This document shows, one piece after another, positions 1 to 7,227 of a stretch of 64,000 nt of DNA; position 1 is the stretch's first letter, and each line of letters opens with the position of its first letter. This DNA comes from JADKFD01 sp050250665 (GTDB lineage Bacteria > Pseudomonadota > Gammaproteobacteria > Xanthomonadales > SZUA-5): NCBI GenBank assembly GCA_050250665.1, contig JBFWOF010000009.1:68491-132490 (forward strand), in the 5' to 3' direction. A model generated the notes under the pieces. The model ran no database searches. It saw only the letters and a list, made by a program, of their open reading frames with translations, and was not told the DNA's origin. Both the position numbers and the translations under genes were made by a program.

Positions 1-948
1 CTTGGCAGCGCCGGACTCCTCGCCGCCGGCATCGGCCAGCGCGTCATCGGCCCCCGGGTGCCGAAGGTCCTCGAACTCCTCCGGATCCATCTCGGTCATG
101 CCCTCGGGCTGACCTCCGCGACCGGCGTCCTTGGTGTCCATCAGCGTCTGCAGGCGCTCGCCGGCCTTGGCGTCTTCGATCAGATAGGGCAGTACCAGCA
201 CGGCGAAACGGCCAACTCCGGCCAGCCAGTGGCGGGCATGGTGACGCACCAGTCGTGAGGCCAGGCGGGCATCGACTTCGATGTCGAGCGTCTGCGCGCT
301 GGCTGCGTCGTCAGCGTTGTCCTGGGCAATCCTGGCCGAGGCCTTGCCGCTATGGGATCCGGCAACGGTGGCCGGGCGGCGCTGCTCCCGCGGCGGCAGC
401 GCCTTGCCGCAGAGGCTGCCGCGCTCCATGCCCCAGAGCAGTTCATAGATGCGCAGATACAGGATCCACAGCTTGCTGGCCTGCCCGCGCTGGTTGCCGC
501 GCACCACCGCCTGCATCAATTCGGGCATGCGCAGACCGGCGCTGCGCATCAGACGATCGTTGATCAGCAGATCAGTGTAGAGATTGGCGATCATTGGCGC
601 GTGCTGGGTCACGGTCGGTAGCGCTGGCAACATCCGCGCCAGCGAGCGGGTGTGATCGGTGATCGAGGCCGGCGCGTAGACGTGATGACCGATCTCGTGC
701 GCCAGCACCTCGACTGCATAGTCCTCGATCCCCAACTCGCGCACCTGCTGCAGATCGATGACCACGGTCTGGTCCACCAGACGGATCATCGCAAAGCTGC
801 CGGTCAGCCCCTCCGCCTGAGCGGCCTTGGAAGTGTCCAGCAGCAGCGGCGCCTTCAGCCGGGTGTAGGGACTCCAGGCCGCCAGTGCCGCGGGAAAGGC
901 GGCGGACCAGGATTCGGCGAGCGTGGGTGGGCGCTCAGCGGCAGTCAT
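1..948 (-). CDS. HEIGHH-motif (zincin-like) protein of a MoxR system, 3' end beyond the left edge
   Basis: Seen: 316 codons are open from an ATG at 948 down to base 1 with no stop, so the C-terminus lies outside the window. Residues 84-89 read HEIGHH inside VLAHEIGHHVYAP, a zinc-metallopeptidase HExxH motif. It is followed by a conserved-looking helical stretch (ANLYTDLLINDRL, then LYLRIYELLW) and, near the edge, an acidic linker rich in D, E and G. Known: proteins joining an HExxH domain to a C-terminal von Willebrand A domain occur beside MoxR AAA ATPases. Inference: a vWA domain probably follows the acidic linker off the left edge; this cannot be seen. The gene is on the same strand as, and downstream of, the unknown gene at 1231-2232 and the MoxR gene at 2480-4054, though 282 bp of repeat-bearing DNA separates it from the former. 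Other ATG codons upstream give no homologous-looking extension, so 948 is preferred. Confidence 0.7.
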   Translation of the reverse strand, partial: MTAAERPPTLAESWSAAFPAALAAWSPYTRLKAPLLLDTSKAAQAEGLTGSFAMIRLVDQTVVIDLQQVRELGIEDYAVEVLAHEIGHHVYAPASITDHTRSLARMLPALPTVTQHAPMIANLYTDLLINDRLMRSAGLRMPELMQAVVRGNQRGQASKLWILYLRIYELLWGMERGSLCGKALPPREQRRPATVAGSHSGKASARIAQDNADDAASAQTLDIEVDARLASRLVRHHARHWLAGVGRFAVLVLPYLIEDAKAGERLQTLMDTKDAGRGGQPEGMTEMDPEEFEDLRHPGADDALADAGGEESGAAK

Positions 949-996
949 GGTGAGTCGCGCCCGGCCTTGGGTCGTGGCGGGCACGGAGCCGCTTTT

Positions 997-1194
997 CGGA
1001 GGGCCGCGCGCCTGCGCGGCCGCTGTTGATCTTCAGGCCAGGCAAAGCGGCGCCGCAGCGCGGCGCCCTCCACAGCAGCGCTGCAGGAAGCGCCGGGGAG
1101 CCGCTGCGCGGCACCCTCGGCCTACGCTCGGGTGAAACAGGGAAAAAGGAGTCCGCGATGTCACGTAGACCGCTGTGCGGCCAACGTGACCTAC
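997..1194. repeat. Palindromic repeats (families 6 and 1) between two minus-strand genes
   Basis: The 282-bp gap holds two unrelated inverted repeats. At 997-1075 a GGAGGGCCGCGCGCCTGCGC arm faces a GCGGCGCCGCAGCGCGGCGC arm; close copies lie at 10554-10619 and 37771-37852. At 1160-1194 a GTCACGTAG...CAACGTGAC palindrome belongs to the family found in tandem at 4123-4812, 7014-7206 and 20158-20440. No coding sequence is evident here. Confidence 0.8.
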
Positions 1195-1230
1195 AAAGGC
1201 GCCGGTGACCTGCGCGACGATCCAGACGGG

Positions 1231-2232
1231 TCATCCCAACGCCACCAACGTCGCCGCATGCGACCAGGCATGCGTGATCACCAGGGTGTCGACGCTGTGC
1301 GCTGCGCTGGTGATGGCGCCGCGGTCTTCGAAGGCGAAACTGCAGCCGGGGCCGATCAGCGTGCCGCCCTCGATGCGCCATCCCTCGGGCAAGCGCTGCG
1401 CCGCCAGCAACTGTCCATCGCCATGGGCCTGGACATTGGCACCGTAGGCATCGGCATAGAGACTGAAGCGCGCGCTGCCCGAATCGAGCAGCAGTTCGCC
1501 GCCGATCTCACCGGCCAGCGGTGGTTCTTCGAAGCGCCCACCGAAGCCGACGAAGGCGCCGACCTGGCCGACGATCCTCGGTGCTGCACTTGTATCGGGC
1601 TGGTCCGGTCGGTACCAGCGCTCGGCGTGCAATCGCACCAGCATGCTCTCGTGCCAGTTCTCGGGCGCCACGCCGAGGGCCAGGGCCAGCAACTCCCGAT
1701 CCAGCGTGCGTGCCCGCTCCAGCGCGCTGGATCGATAGTGGGCCAGACCATGGCGCCAGGCCGCGACCTGCCCGGCCCGCAGCAGATCGTCGGGGCTGCG
1801 GGCGCGGCTGGCCAGTTCGGCCAGTTTCAGCAGCCAGTCATCGCCGCCGCCCTGCGCCGACCAGTGGCTCAGCGCATTGGCGATCGAAATGATCAGCGCC
1901 TGCGGCTGTTGTGCCAGCAGGGCCGGTGCATGTTCGGCCAGCAGTTCCCAGCCACTGACCACGCTCGGCGCCCGCCCGCCCGGGCCGATCCAGCGCTGGC
2001 CCAGCAGTGCCAGTGAGGTGTCGTAGAGCGTGTCGACCAGCGCCGGGACCGCACCGGTATCGATGCGCATGACGCGCTCGACGATGGCATTCAACGGCCC
2101 CGCGAGCAGCGCCGAGAACGCCGTCGCATCCAGTCCCGGATAGCGCTGCTGGGCCAGTGCAAAACGCCGATTGAACTCGGAGCGACCGCCGCGCAGCACG
2201 TTGGTGAAGGACGGGCACAGGGTCACGAGCAT
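1231..2232 (-). CDS. Uncharacterised protein of the MoxR/zincin gene group
   Basis: I do not recognise this 333-residue protein by family. It is placed between the MoxR ATPase gene and the HEIGHH protein gene, all on the minus strand, so it is probably the third partner of that system. The first about 230 residues look alpha-helical (FALAQQRYPGL, RAGQVAAWRHGLAHY). The last 100 are rich in G, S and beta-branched residues (VGQVGAFVGFGGRFEE and so on) and may be a separate beta-rich domain. No signal peptide or membrane segment is obvious. The ATG at 2232 (MLVTLCPSFTNVL) is chosen because the open frame continues upstream only through a proline-rich translation of the G-rich inverted repeat at 2281-2310, which is not credible protein. 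Inference: a bpX-type or adaptor subunit of a MoxR-vWA ternary system is possible but unproven. Confidence 0.65.
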   Translation of the reverse strand: MLVTLCPSFTNVLRGGRSEFNRRFALAQQRYPGLDATAFSALLAGPLNAIVERVMRIDTGAVPALVDTLYDTSLALLGQRWIGPGGRAPSVVSGWELLAEHAPALLAQQPQALIISIANALSHWSAQGGGDDWLLKLAELASRARSPDDLLRAGQVAAWRHGLAHYRSSALERARTLDRELLALALGVAPENWHESMLVRLHAERWYRPDQPDTSAAPRIVGQVGAFVGFGGRFEEPPLAGEIGGELLLDSGSARFSLYADAYGANVQAHGDGQLLAAQRLPEGWRIEGGTLIGPGCSFAFEDRGAITSAAHSVDTLVITHAWSHAATLVALG

Positions 2233-2280
2233 GCACCTCGGTGGCTGGCTGCCTTGGTGCAGGGCCGGAGCAGGGGGCGG

Positions 2281-2468
2281 AGCGGGGGCAGGGGGCGGGG
2301 GGCAGGGGACATGGCTCGGTCGCCTGATGGAATCTGGTCGCGGTGCCGACTTGCTGAAACACTCTGCCGGATGGCCCTCTGCTTGAGCGGAGCGCCGGAT
2401 CCAATCACGCCGTTTGGCCCGATCGTGCGGCAAGGCACGTCCCCTGCCCCCCGCCCCCTGCCCCCGCT
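2281..2468. repeat. 188-bp segment bounded by perfect 30-bp G-rich inverted repeats
   Basis: Bases 2281-2310 (AGCGGGGGCAGGGGGCGGGG and the next ten bases) are an exact reverse complement of 2439-2468. The 128 bp between them contains no convincing gene. The segment lies directly in front of the gene at 1231-2232 and behind the MoxR gene. The arms have several G-runs on one strand, so quadruplex formation is possible. Shorter GGGGCAGGGGGC-like stretches occur at 4096-4116, 6164-6178 and 6957-6975. A small non-autonomous element or a transcript hairpin are both possible. Confidence 0.75.
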
Positions 2469-2479
2469 CTGCACCGCCT

Positions 2480-4054
2480 TCATCCCTGCACCAGCCAATG
2501 CAGATAGTTGGGGTAACGCTGATGCAGGGATTTCAGCAGCAGCAAATCGTCGTGCAGCGGCCCGTAGATCTTGCCGCCCTTGGCAATCTGGGCAATCTGG
2601 CGCTCGATGCGGGCCAGGCGCTTGCGCACTTCGGGTTCTTCCACGCCTTCCAGGCCGCGCTGCAGTTCGGCGGCGAGATCGGCCACCGGATCCTTGGCAT
2701 CCAGTTCCAGGCGGTCGTATTCCTGACAACTGGCATCGAAGAGATGGCGCAGCCAGCCGATGCGGTCGCTGCGGAAGCCGGTATTGCTGGCGGCCTGGAA
2801 GAAGGGCGAGTCCAGATCGGGCTTGAGCTTGTCGTTGAGCACGAAGGGCAGGACCTGGCGCAGATCGTCCAGGTCCACCTCGTCGCTGCCGCGAAACCAG
2901 GCCATGGCCTTGGCATAGCTGATCAGGGTCATCAGATTGCGCACCGACAGGCCGTTGCGGGTGTGGCAACCCAGGTCTTTCAGGCGGTCGCGACCGTCGT
3001 CCTGCGCGGTCAACCAGTTCCAGTCGGTCCCAGCCAGTCGCGCCGTGTCCTTGCTCTTGTACTCGAACTGGTCGCCGGCCACGTCCATGTACTCGAACTG
3101 GCTGGCGAAGAACTCCAGCCGCCGGCGCACCGGGGCCGACATCGGCACGGCGCGTACTTCCTTGCCCATGCGCCGCATCTCATCCTCGTTGAAGATGATC
3201 TCGCGCGGCACGAATTCCTCTGGCCGTGCGTCCTCCTCGATCCGGGTCAGCAATTCGCCGAGAAAGCGCGGGTTGAAGGCCAGCGCCTGCACGATCACAT
3301 CGATACGGTCGCGCAGCGCCTCGATCACCTGGTAGGTGCCGCCACCCTGATCGTCATTGGCGGTCAGGTACCAGGCCGCCGGCGGACATTCGTAGATCTG
3401 GTCGAACTGCTCGGCGTAGTTGTCGCCCATCAGCGTCAGCAGCGCGCTCTGGGTGCGTGTGGGTATGCGGTTGTACTCGTCGATGATCTTCACCCGCATC
3501 GCCAGCCACGAGCGCCAGGCCACCCGTACCTTGGCAATGCTGTCGGCGTTGATCAGATCGGAGGGCAGCGGCTGGCCCAGCAGATCGGCCACGGTCATCT
3601 GCGGTTGACCGCGCTGCATGCCGCGGCGCACCTCGCGCACCGGATAGCCGGCGAGCACGCCCATCAGCACCGCGCTGGCGGTCTTGCCGCGACCGGGTCC
3701 GCCAATGAACAGGCACTTGCGCTGGGTCGCAAAGGTCAGCAGCGGCAGCAGCACAAAGCTGGAATAGCTCTGCGCGCTGGGCAGTGTCAGCCGCGCCTTG
3801 CGATCACCCAGCAGATACTCCTGCGGCGGGCCGTCCAGATATTCGATGTCGTAATGCGGCGAGATGATCGCGGTGTTGACGATCCAGAAATAAGCCTGAC
3901 GCAGCTTTTCATCGAGCGGCAGCGCCTGCGCCTCGGTGTCCGCCACCACATCGGCCGGACCGCGATACAGATCGGCCACATCGAAATGCCGCGGCGCATG
4001 CGTAGGCTTGGGATTGGTCGGCGCCGCCGACAGCCGCTGGAACAGTTTGAGCAT
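2480..4054 (-). CDS. MoxR-family AAA ATPase
   Basis: This 524-residue protein has an AAA ATPase core: Walker A GGPGRGKT at residues 118-125, Walker B VKIIDEYNRIP with DE at 192-193, and a sensor-1 region YLTANDDQGGGTYQ near 229. The C-terminal half is helical and ends in charged coiled-coil-like sequence (LAAELQRGLEGVEEPEVRKR). Known: MoxR ATPases work as chaperone-like partners of vWA proteins, remodelling or loading metal into clients, and some belong to conflict systems with vWA and a third subunit. Here the next genes on the same strand are an unknown protein and a HEIGHH protein, which fits such a trio. The start MLKLFQRLSAAP at 4054 is the first credible ATG. The long open frame on the opposite strand over this gene is a codon-bias shadow. 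Confidence 0.88.
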   Translation of the reverse strand: MLKLFQRLSAAPTNPKPTHAPRHFDVADLYRGPADVVADTEAQALPLDEKLRQAYFWIVNTAIISPHYDIEYLDGPPQEYLLGDRKARLTLPSAQSYSSFVLLPLLTFATQRKCLFIGGPGRGKTASAVLMGVLAGYPVREVRRGMQRGQPQMTVADLLGQPLPSDLINADSIAKVRVAWRSWLAMRVKIIDEYNRIPTRTQSALLTLMGDNYAEQFDQIYECPPAAWYLTANDDQGGGTYQVIEALRDRIDVIVQALAFNPRFLGELLTRIEEDARPEEFVPREIIFNEDEMRRMGKEVRAVPMSAPVRRRLEFFASQFEYMDVAGDQFEYKSKDTARLAGTDWNWLTAQDDGRDRLKDLGCHTRNGLSVRNLMTLISYAKAMAWFRGSDEVDLDDLRQVLPFVLNDKLKPDLDSPFFQAASNTGFRSDRIGWLRHLFDASCQEYDRLELDAKDPVADLAAELQRGLEGVEEPEVRKRLARIERQIAQIAKGGKIYGPLHDDLLLLKSLHQRYPNYLHWLVQG

Positions 4055-4122
4055 GGTCAGAGCCGGTCAGGACTGCTGCCGCAATATGCCATGGGGACGG
4101 GGCAGGGGGCAGGGGCCTGGCG

Positions 4123-4812
4123 ACGGTCGTAGGTCACGTTGCCCGCACCGCGGGCTACGTGACACGGTGACGCGGCGACAATCTGGGGGAGCGACGGCGG
4201 CGATGTTCCGCAGATGGCGGCGTCACCGCGTCACGTAGCACGCTACGCTCCCAACGTGACCTACGTCGTCGCGCCTACGCGGCCAGCCCGTCGCGAAACG
4301 GTCGTAGGTCACGTTGCCCGCACCGCGGGCTACGTGACACGGTGACGCGGCGAAAATCTGGGTGAGCGACGGCCGCGATGTTTCGCAGGCAGTGGCGTCA
4401 CTGCGTCACGTAGCTCGCTGCGCTCCCAACGTGACTTACGTCGTCGCGCCTACGCGGCCAGCCCCTCGCGAAACGGTCGTAGGTCACGTTGCCCGCACCG
4501 CGGGCTACGTGACACGGTGACGCGGCGAAAATCTGGGTGAGCGACGGTCGCGATGTTTCGCAGGCAGTGGCGTCACTGCGTCACGTAGCTCGCTGCGCTC
4601 CCAACGTGACCTACGTCGTCGCGCCTACGCGGCCAGCCCCTCGCGAAACGGTCGTAGGTCACGTTGCCCGCATCGCGGGCTACGTGACACGGTGAAGCAG
4701 CGACAATTTGGGTGGGCGACGGCCGCGATGTTTCGCAGGCAGTGGCGTCACTGCGTCACGTAGCTCGCTGCGCTCCCAACGTGACCTACGTCGGCGCGCC
4801 CATGCGGCCCGT
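4123..4812. repeat. Tandem array of a 175-bp palindrome-containing repeat, 3.9 copies
   Basis: Units begin at 4123, 4298, 4473 and 4648, an exact 175-bp period. Each unit contains two inverted repeats: GTCACGTTGCCCGC facing GCGGGCTACGTGAC, and further on TCACGTAG...CAACGTGACCTACG. Units 2 to 4 are nearly identical; unit 1 has several differences (for example AATCTGGGGGAG for AATCTGGGTGAG). The array fills the 763-bp gap between the MoxR gene and ruvC, and no gene is seen in it. The same palindrome recurs singly elsewhere in the window, so this is a locally amplified member of a dispersed repeat family. Confidence 0.92.
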
Positions 4813-4817
4813 GCCCG

Positions 4818-5327
4818 CTACCGAAACAGCTTCGCCGGTAGGCCCAGTCTGCCGGCGGCCTCGCGCATGTGGGCATGGGTGATGGCCACGGCCAGGGCGT
4901 CGGCGGCGTCGGATTGCAGCTGGCCTTGCAGGGTCAGCAGGATGCCGACCATGTATTGCACCTGAGCCTTGTCGGCACCGCCGGATCCGACCACCGAGTT
5001 CTTGATATGCCGCGGCGCGTATTCGCTGACCGGCAGGCCGGCGTTGACGCAGGCGCAGATGGCGGCACCACGGGCCTGTCCCAGCTTCAATGCCGATTGC
5101 GGGTTCTTCGACAGGAACACGGTTTCCACCGCCGCTTCGTCGGGCCTGAATTCGGCGATGGCGGCGCTGACGCCATCGAAAATGTCCTTCAGGCGCAGTG
5201 GGAAATTCTCGTCGGAGGTCTGCACGAAGCCATGGTGCAGGTGCTTGAGCTGGCCGCGACTGACCGTGATCAGGCCGATGCCGGTGCGGCGTGATCCGGG
5301 ATCGATGCCCAGTATGCGAGTGCTCAA
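4818..5327 (-). CDS. ruvC: RuvC, Holliday junction resolvase
   Basis: RuvC cuts Holliday junctions during recombinational repair together with RuvAB. The motif RILGIDPGS near the N-terminus and the later VETVF, SDAADALAVAITH carry the four acidic metal ligands; their spacing (59, 72 and 3 residues apart) matches E. coli RuvC exactly. The start is uncertain. A TTG at 5327 gives a 169-residue protein beginning three residues before RILGIDPGS, with a GGA about nine bases upstream; a GTG at 5354 would add nine residues and has no clear ribosome site. No ruvA or ruvB follows, because the 175-bp repeat array begins immediately downstream. yebC lies upstream on the same strand, an order often seen as yebC-ruvC. 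Confidence 0.93.
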   Translation of the reverse strand: MSTRILGIDPGSRRTGIGLITVSRGQLKHLHHGFVQTSDENFPLRLKDIFDGVSAAIAEFRPDEAAVETVFLSKNPQSALKLGQARGAAICACVNAGLPVSEYAPRHIKNSVVGSGGADKAQVQYMVGILLTLQGQLQSDAADALAVAITHAHMREAAGRLGLPAKLFR

Positions 5328-5380
5328 TGGCTGGTTTCCGAAAGGTCGGACCACACTCTACGGCAAGCCGGGGCCAGCGA

Positions 5381-6121
5381 TCACTGATAGGCCTCCGCCG
5401 GCAGATCGGCATTGCTGTAGACGTTCTGCACATCGTCCAGCTCTTCCAGCCATTCCAGCAGCCTGGCGACCGCCACCGCGGTTTCGCCTTCGACGCTGAC
5501 ATCAATCGCAGCACGCATGCGCACCTCTGCCTGATCCGGGGCGGCGCCATGCTCGCGCAGGAAGCGGACGGCCTCCTCGAAGACTTCGGGGCTGGTCAGT
5601 ACATCGATGGAGCCGTCCTCGGGGTACACCACCACATCGTCGGCGCCGGCCTCGATGGCCAGGTCCGTGATCCGCGCCTCGTCGGCGCCCGGGGCGAAGG
5701 ACAGCACGCCCTGCTTGGCGAACAGATAAGCCACCGAACCATCGGTGCCGAGATTGCCGCCGAACTTGCTGAAGGCATGGCGCACATCGGCCACGGTGCG
5801 CTGCTTGTTGTCGGTCATGCAATCGACCAGCACCGCCACGCCGCCCGGGGCATAGCCCTCGTAGCGCAATTCCTCGTAGTTGACGCCTTCCAGTTCGCCG
5901 CTGGCCTTCTTGATGGCGCGCTCGATGTTGTCCTTGGGCATGGAGTTGGCAAAGGCTTTGTCCATCGCCGCGCGCAGGCGCGGATTGCCCGCCGGATCGG
6001 CGCCGCCGGTGCGCACGGCGACATGAATCTCGCGCACGAGCTTCGTGAAGATCTTGCCGCGGACGGCGTCCTGCTTGCCCTTGCGGTGCTGGATATTGGC
6101 CCATTTGCTGTGGCCGGCCAT
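5381..6121 (-). CDS. yebC: YebC/PmpR family protein
   Basis: The 246-residue protein begins MAGHSKWANIQHRKGKQD, the hallmark of the family, and has the usual length. Later motifs PKDNIERAIKKASGE and YEGYAPGGVAVLVDCMTDN are typical. Known: YebC-type proteins were first described as transcriptional regulators (PmpR) and more recently as ribosome-associated factors relieving stalls. The start at ATG 6121 is set by the conserved N-terminus and by a CGGAG ribosome site about nine bases upstream; the frame stays open further upstream only through a palindromic repeat. It probably shares a transcript with ruvC, 53 bp downstream (27 bp if the GTG start of ruvC is used). Confidence 0.95.
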   Translation of the reverse strand: MAGHSKWANIQHRKGKQDAVRGKIFTKLVREIHVAVRTGGADPAGNPRLRAAMDKAFANSMPKDNIERAIKKASGELEGVNYEELRYEGYAPGGVAVLVDCMTDNKQRTVADVRHAFSKFGGNLGTDGSVAYLFAKQGVLSFAPGADEARITDLAIEAGADDVVVYPEDGSIDVLTSPEVFEEAVRFLREHGAAPDQAEVRMRAAIDVSVEGETAVAVARLLEWLEELDDVQNVYSNADLPAEAYQ

Positions 6122-6187
6122 GGCGTGTAGCTCCGGGTGGAAATGCGGGGGCGAGATTATACGGGGCAGGGGGCAGGGGTGCTTCGC

Positions 6188-6272
6188 CTGTGGGAGCGGC
6201 TTCAGCCGCGATCCGCTACAGGCAACACGGTGGATGCGTTTAGAACCGTCGCGGCTGAAGCCGCTCCCACAG
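6188..6272. repeat. Inverted repeat of the GTGGGAGCGGCTTCAGCCGC family
   Basis: Two perfect 24-bp arms, 6188-6211 and 6249-6272, are separated by 37 bp. A related copy lies at 29189-29317. This sequence type is widespread between genes in Pseudomonas and Xanthomonas relatives. It sits between the divergent yebC and pyrR-like genes. Confidence 0.88.
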
Positions 6273-6373
6273 TTACGGCGGCAGACATGGGATGTATCAA
6301 CCGACAACCGACAACCGACAACCAGGTCCTAACCCTTATCATCCAGCCTCCTGCACCTGCCCCCGAGTAACCC

Positions 6374-6928
6374 ATGACCGAAGTCGCCGGACAGCGTTTC
6401 CGCCTGTACAACGCCATCGATCTGGAGGCCGTGATGGCGCGCATGGCGCGGCAGACACTGATGCTGCTGGATCCGGAGCAGCCGACGGTGGTCGTGGGTG
6501 TGCTGCGCCGCGGCGCACCGCTGGCGGATCGGCTGGTGGCGGCGATCGCCACGCTGAACCCGGGATTCCGTGTCGACAGGCTCGATCTCAAGGTCAAGCG
6601 CTATTCGGACGATCTGCGCTTGCTGCATCCGGAAACCCGCCTGGACGCACCGGAAGCCGGCTCACCCAGCGTGAGGGATCGCCAGGTGCTGGTGATCGAC
6701 GACGTGCTTTACCAGGGCTATTCGCTTTTCCGGGTGCTGGAATTCCTGCGCGCCGAAGGTGCCAGCACCATCCGTTCGGCAGTGCTGGCCGACCGCTGCG
6801 TGGCCCGGGTGCCGGTGATAGCCGACGTCATCGGCGTGCGCCTGCAGATCGCGCCTGGGGATGTCGTGGAATGCAGCGTGCCGCCGTATGAGGCCGAGTT
6901 TGCCGTGGACGTGCTCCGGCCGGATTGA
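6374..6928 (+). CDS. PyrR-like phosphoribosyltransferase
   Basis: A 184-residue type I phosphoribosyltransferase. The PRPP-binding loop is VLVIDDVLYQGYSLFRV at about residues 100-116; an upstream VVVGVLRRGAPLADRL fits the beta-strand and loop that position the substrate. Known: PyrR proteins bind PRPP and regulate pyrimidine operons, some with uracil phosphoribosyltransferase activity; hypoxanthine phosphoribosyltransferases are related. The usual PyrR loop DDVLYTGRT reads DDVLYQGYS here, so substrate choice or activity may differ. No pyrimidine gene is adjacent; the gene stands alone between palindromic repeats, divergent from yebC. The ATG at 6374 is the only reasonable start. Confidence 0.8.
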   Translation: MTEVAGQRFRLYNAIDLEAVMARMARQTLMLLDPEQPTVVVGVLRRGAPLADRLVAAIATLNPGFRVDRLDLKVKRYSDDLRLLHPETRLDAPEAGSPSVRDRQVLVIDDVLYQGYSLFRVLEFLRAEGASTIRSAVLADRCVARVPVIADVIGVRLQIAPGDVVECSVPPYEAEFAVDVLRPD

Positions 6929-7013
6929 GGCGGGAAAAGAAGCGGGGCAGCAAGAGCGGGGCTGGGGGCTGGGGCGCGGTGATGGGAACCTGCTGCTGCG
7001 GCGACGAAGCCTC

Positions 7014-7206
7014 CGTAGGTCACGTTGGCCGCGCAGCGGCCTACGTGACGCGGTGAAGCGGCAAGATCAGGTCTCGTAGGTCACGTTGGCCGCGCAGCGG
7101 CCTACGTGACGCGGTGAAGCGGCAAGATCAGCGATAGTCGCTTTGACCGGGCAGCCTCGCGTCGTCGTGTCACGTAGCTCGCTGCGCGAGCAACGTGACC
7201 TACGAT
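7014..7206. repeat. Family-1 palindromes: a 61-bp direct duplication plus an inverted copy
   Basis: Copies starting at 7014 and 7075 are almost identical over their full 61-bp period, each with GTCACGTTGGCCGC facing GCGGCCTACGTGAC. A third copy in the opposite orientation is at 7169-7206 (TCACGTAG...CAACGTGACC). This fills the gap between the convergent pyrR-like and putA genes; no gene is seen in it. A G-rich stretch at 6957-6975 precedes it. Confidence 0.9.
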
Positions 7207-7227
7207 TTCCCGAGTCCCGAGTCCCGA

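Noticed and set aside
2414..4132. A 572-codon plus-strand frame over the MoxR gene
   Set aside because: Shadow of a high-GC gene; the minus strand has intact Walker A and B motifs.
4123..4812. CRISPR array
   Set aside because: Units repeat over their full 175 bp with no short repeat and unique spacer pattern, and no cas gene is near. The same holds for the 123-bp and family-3 arrays.
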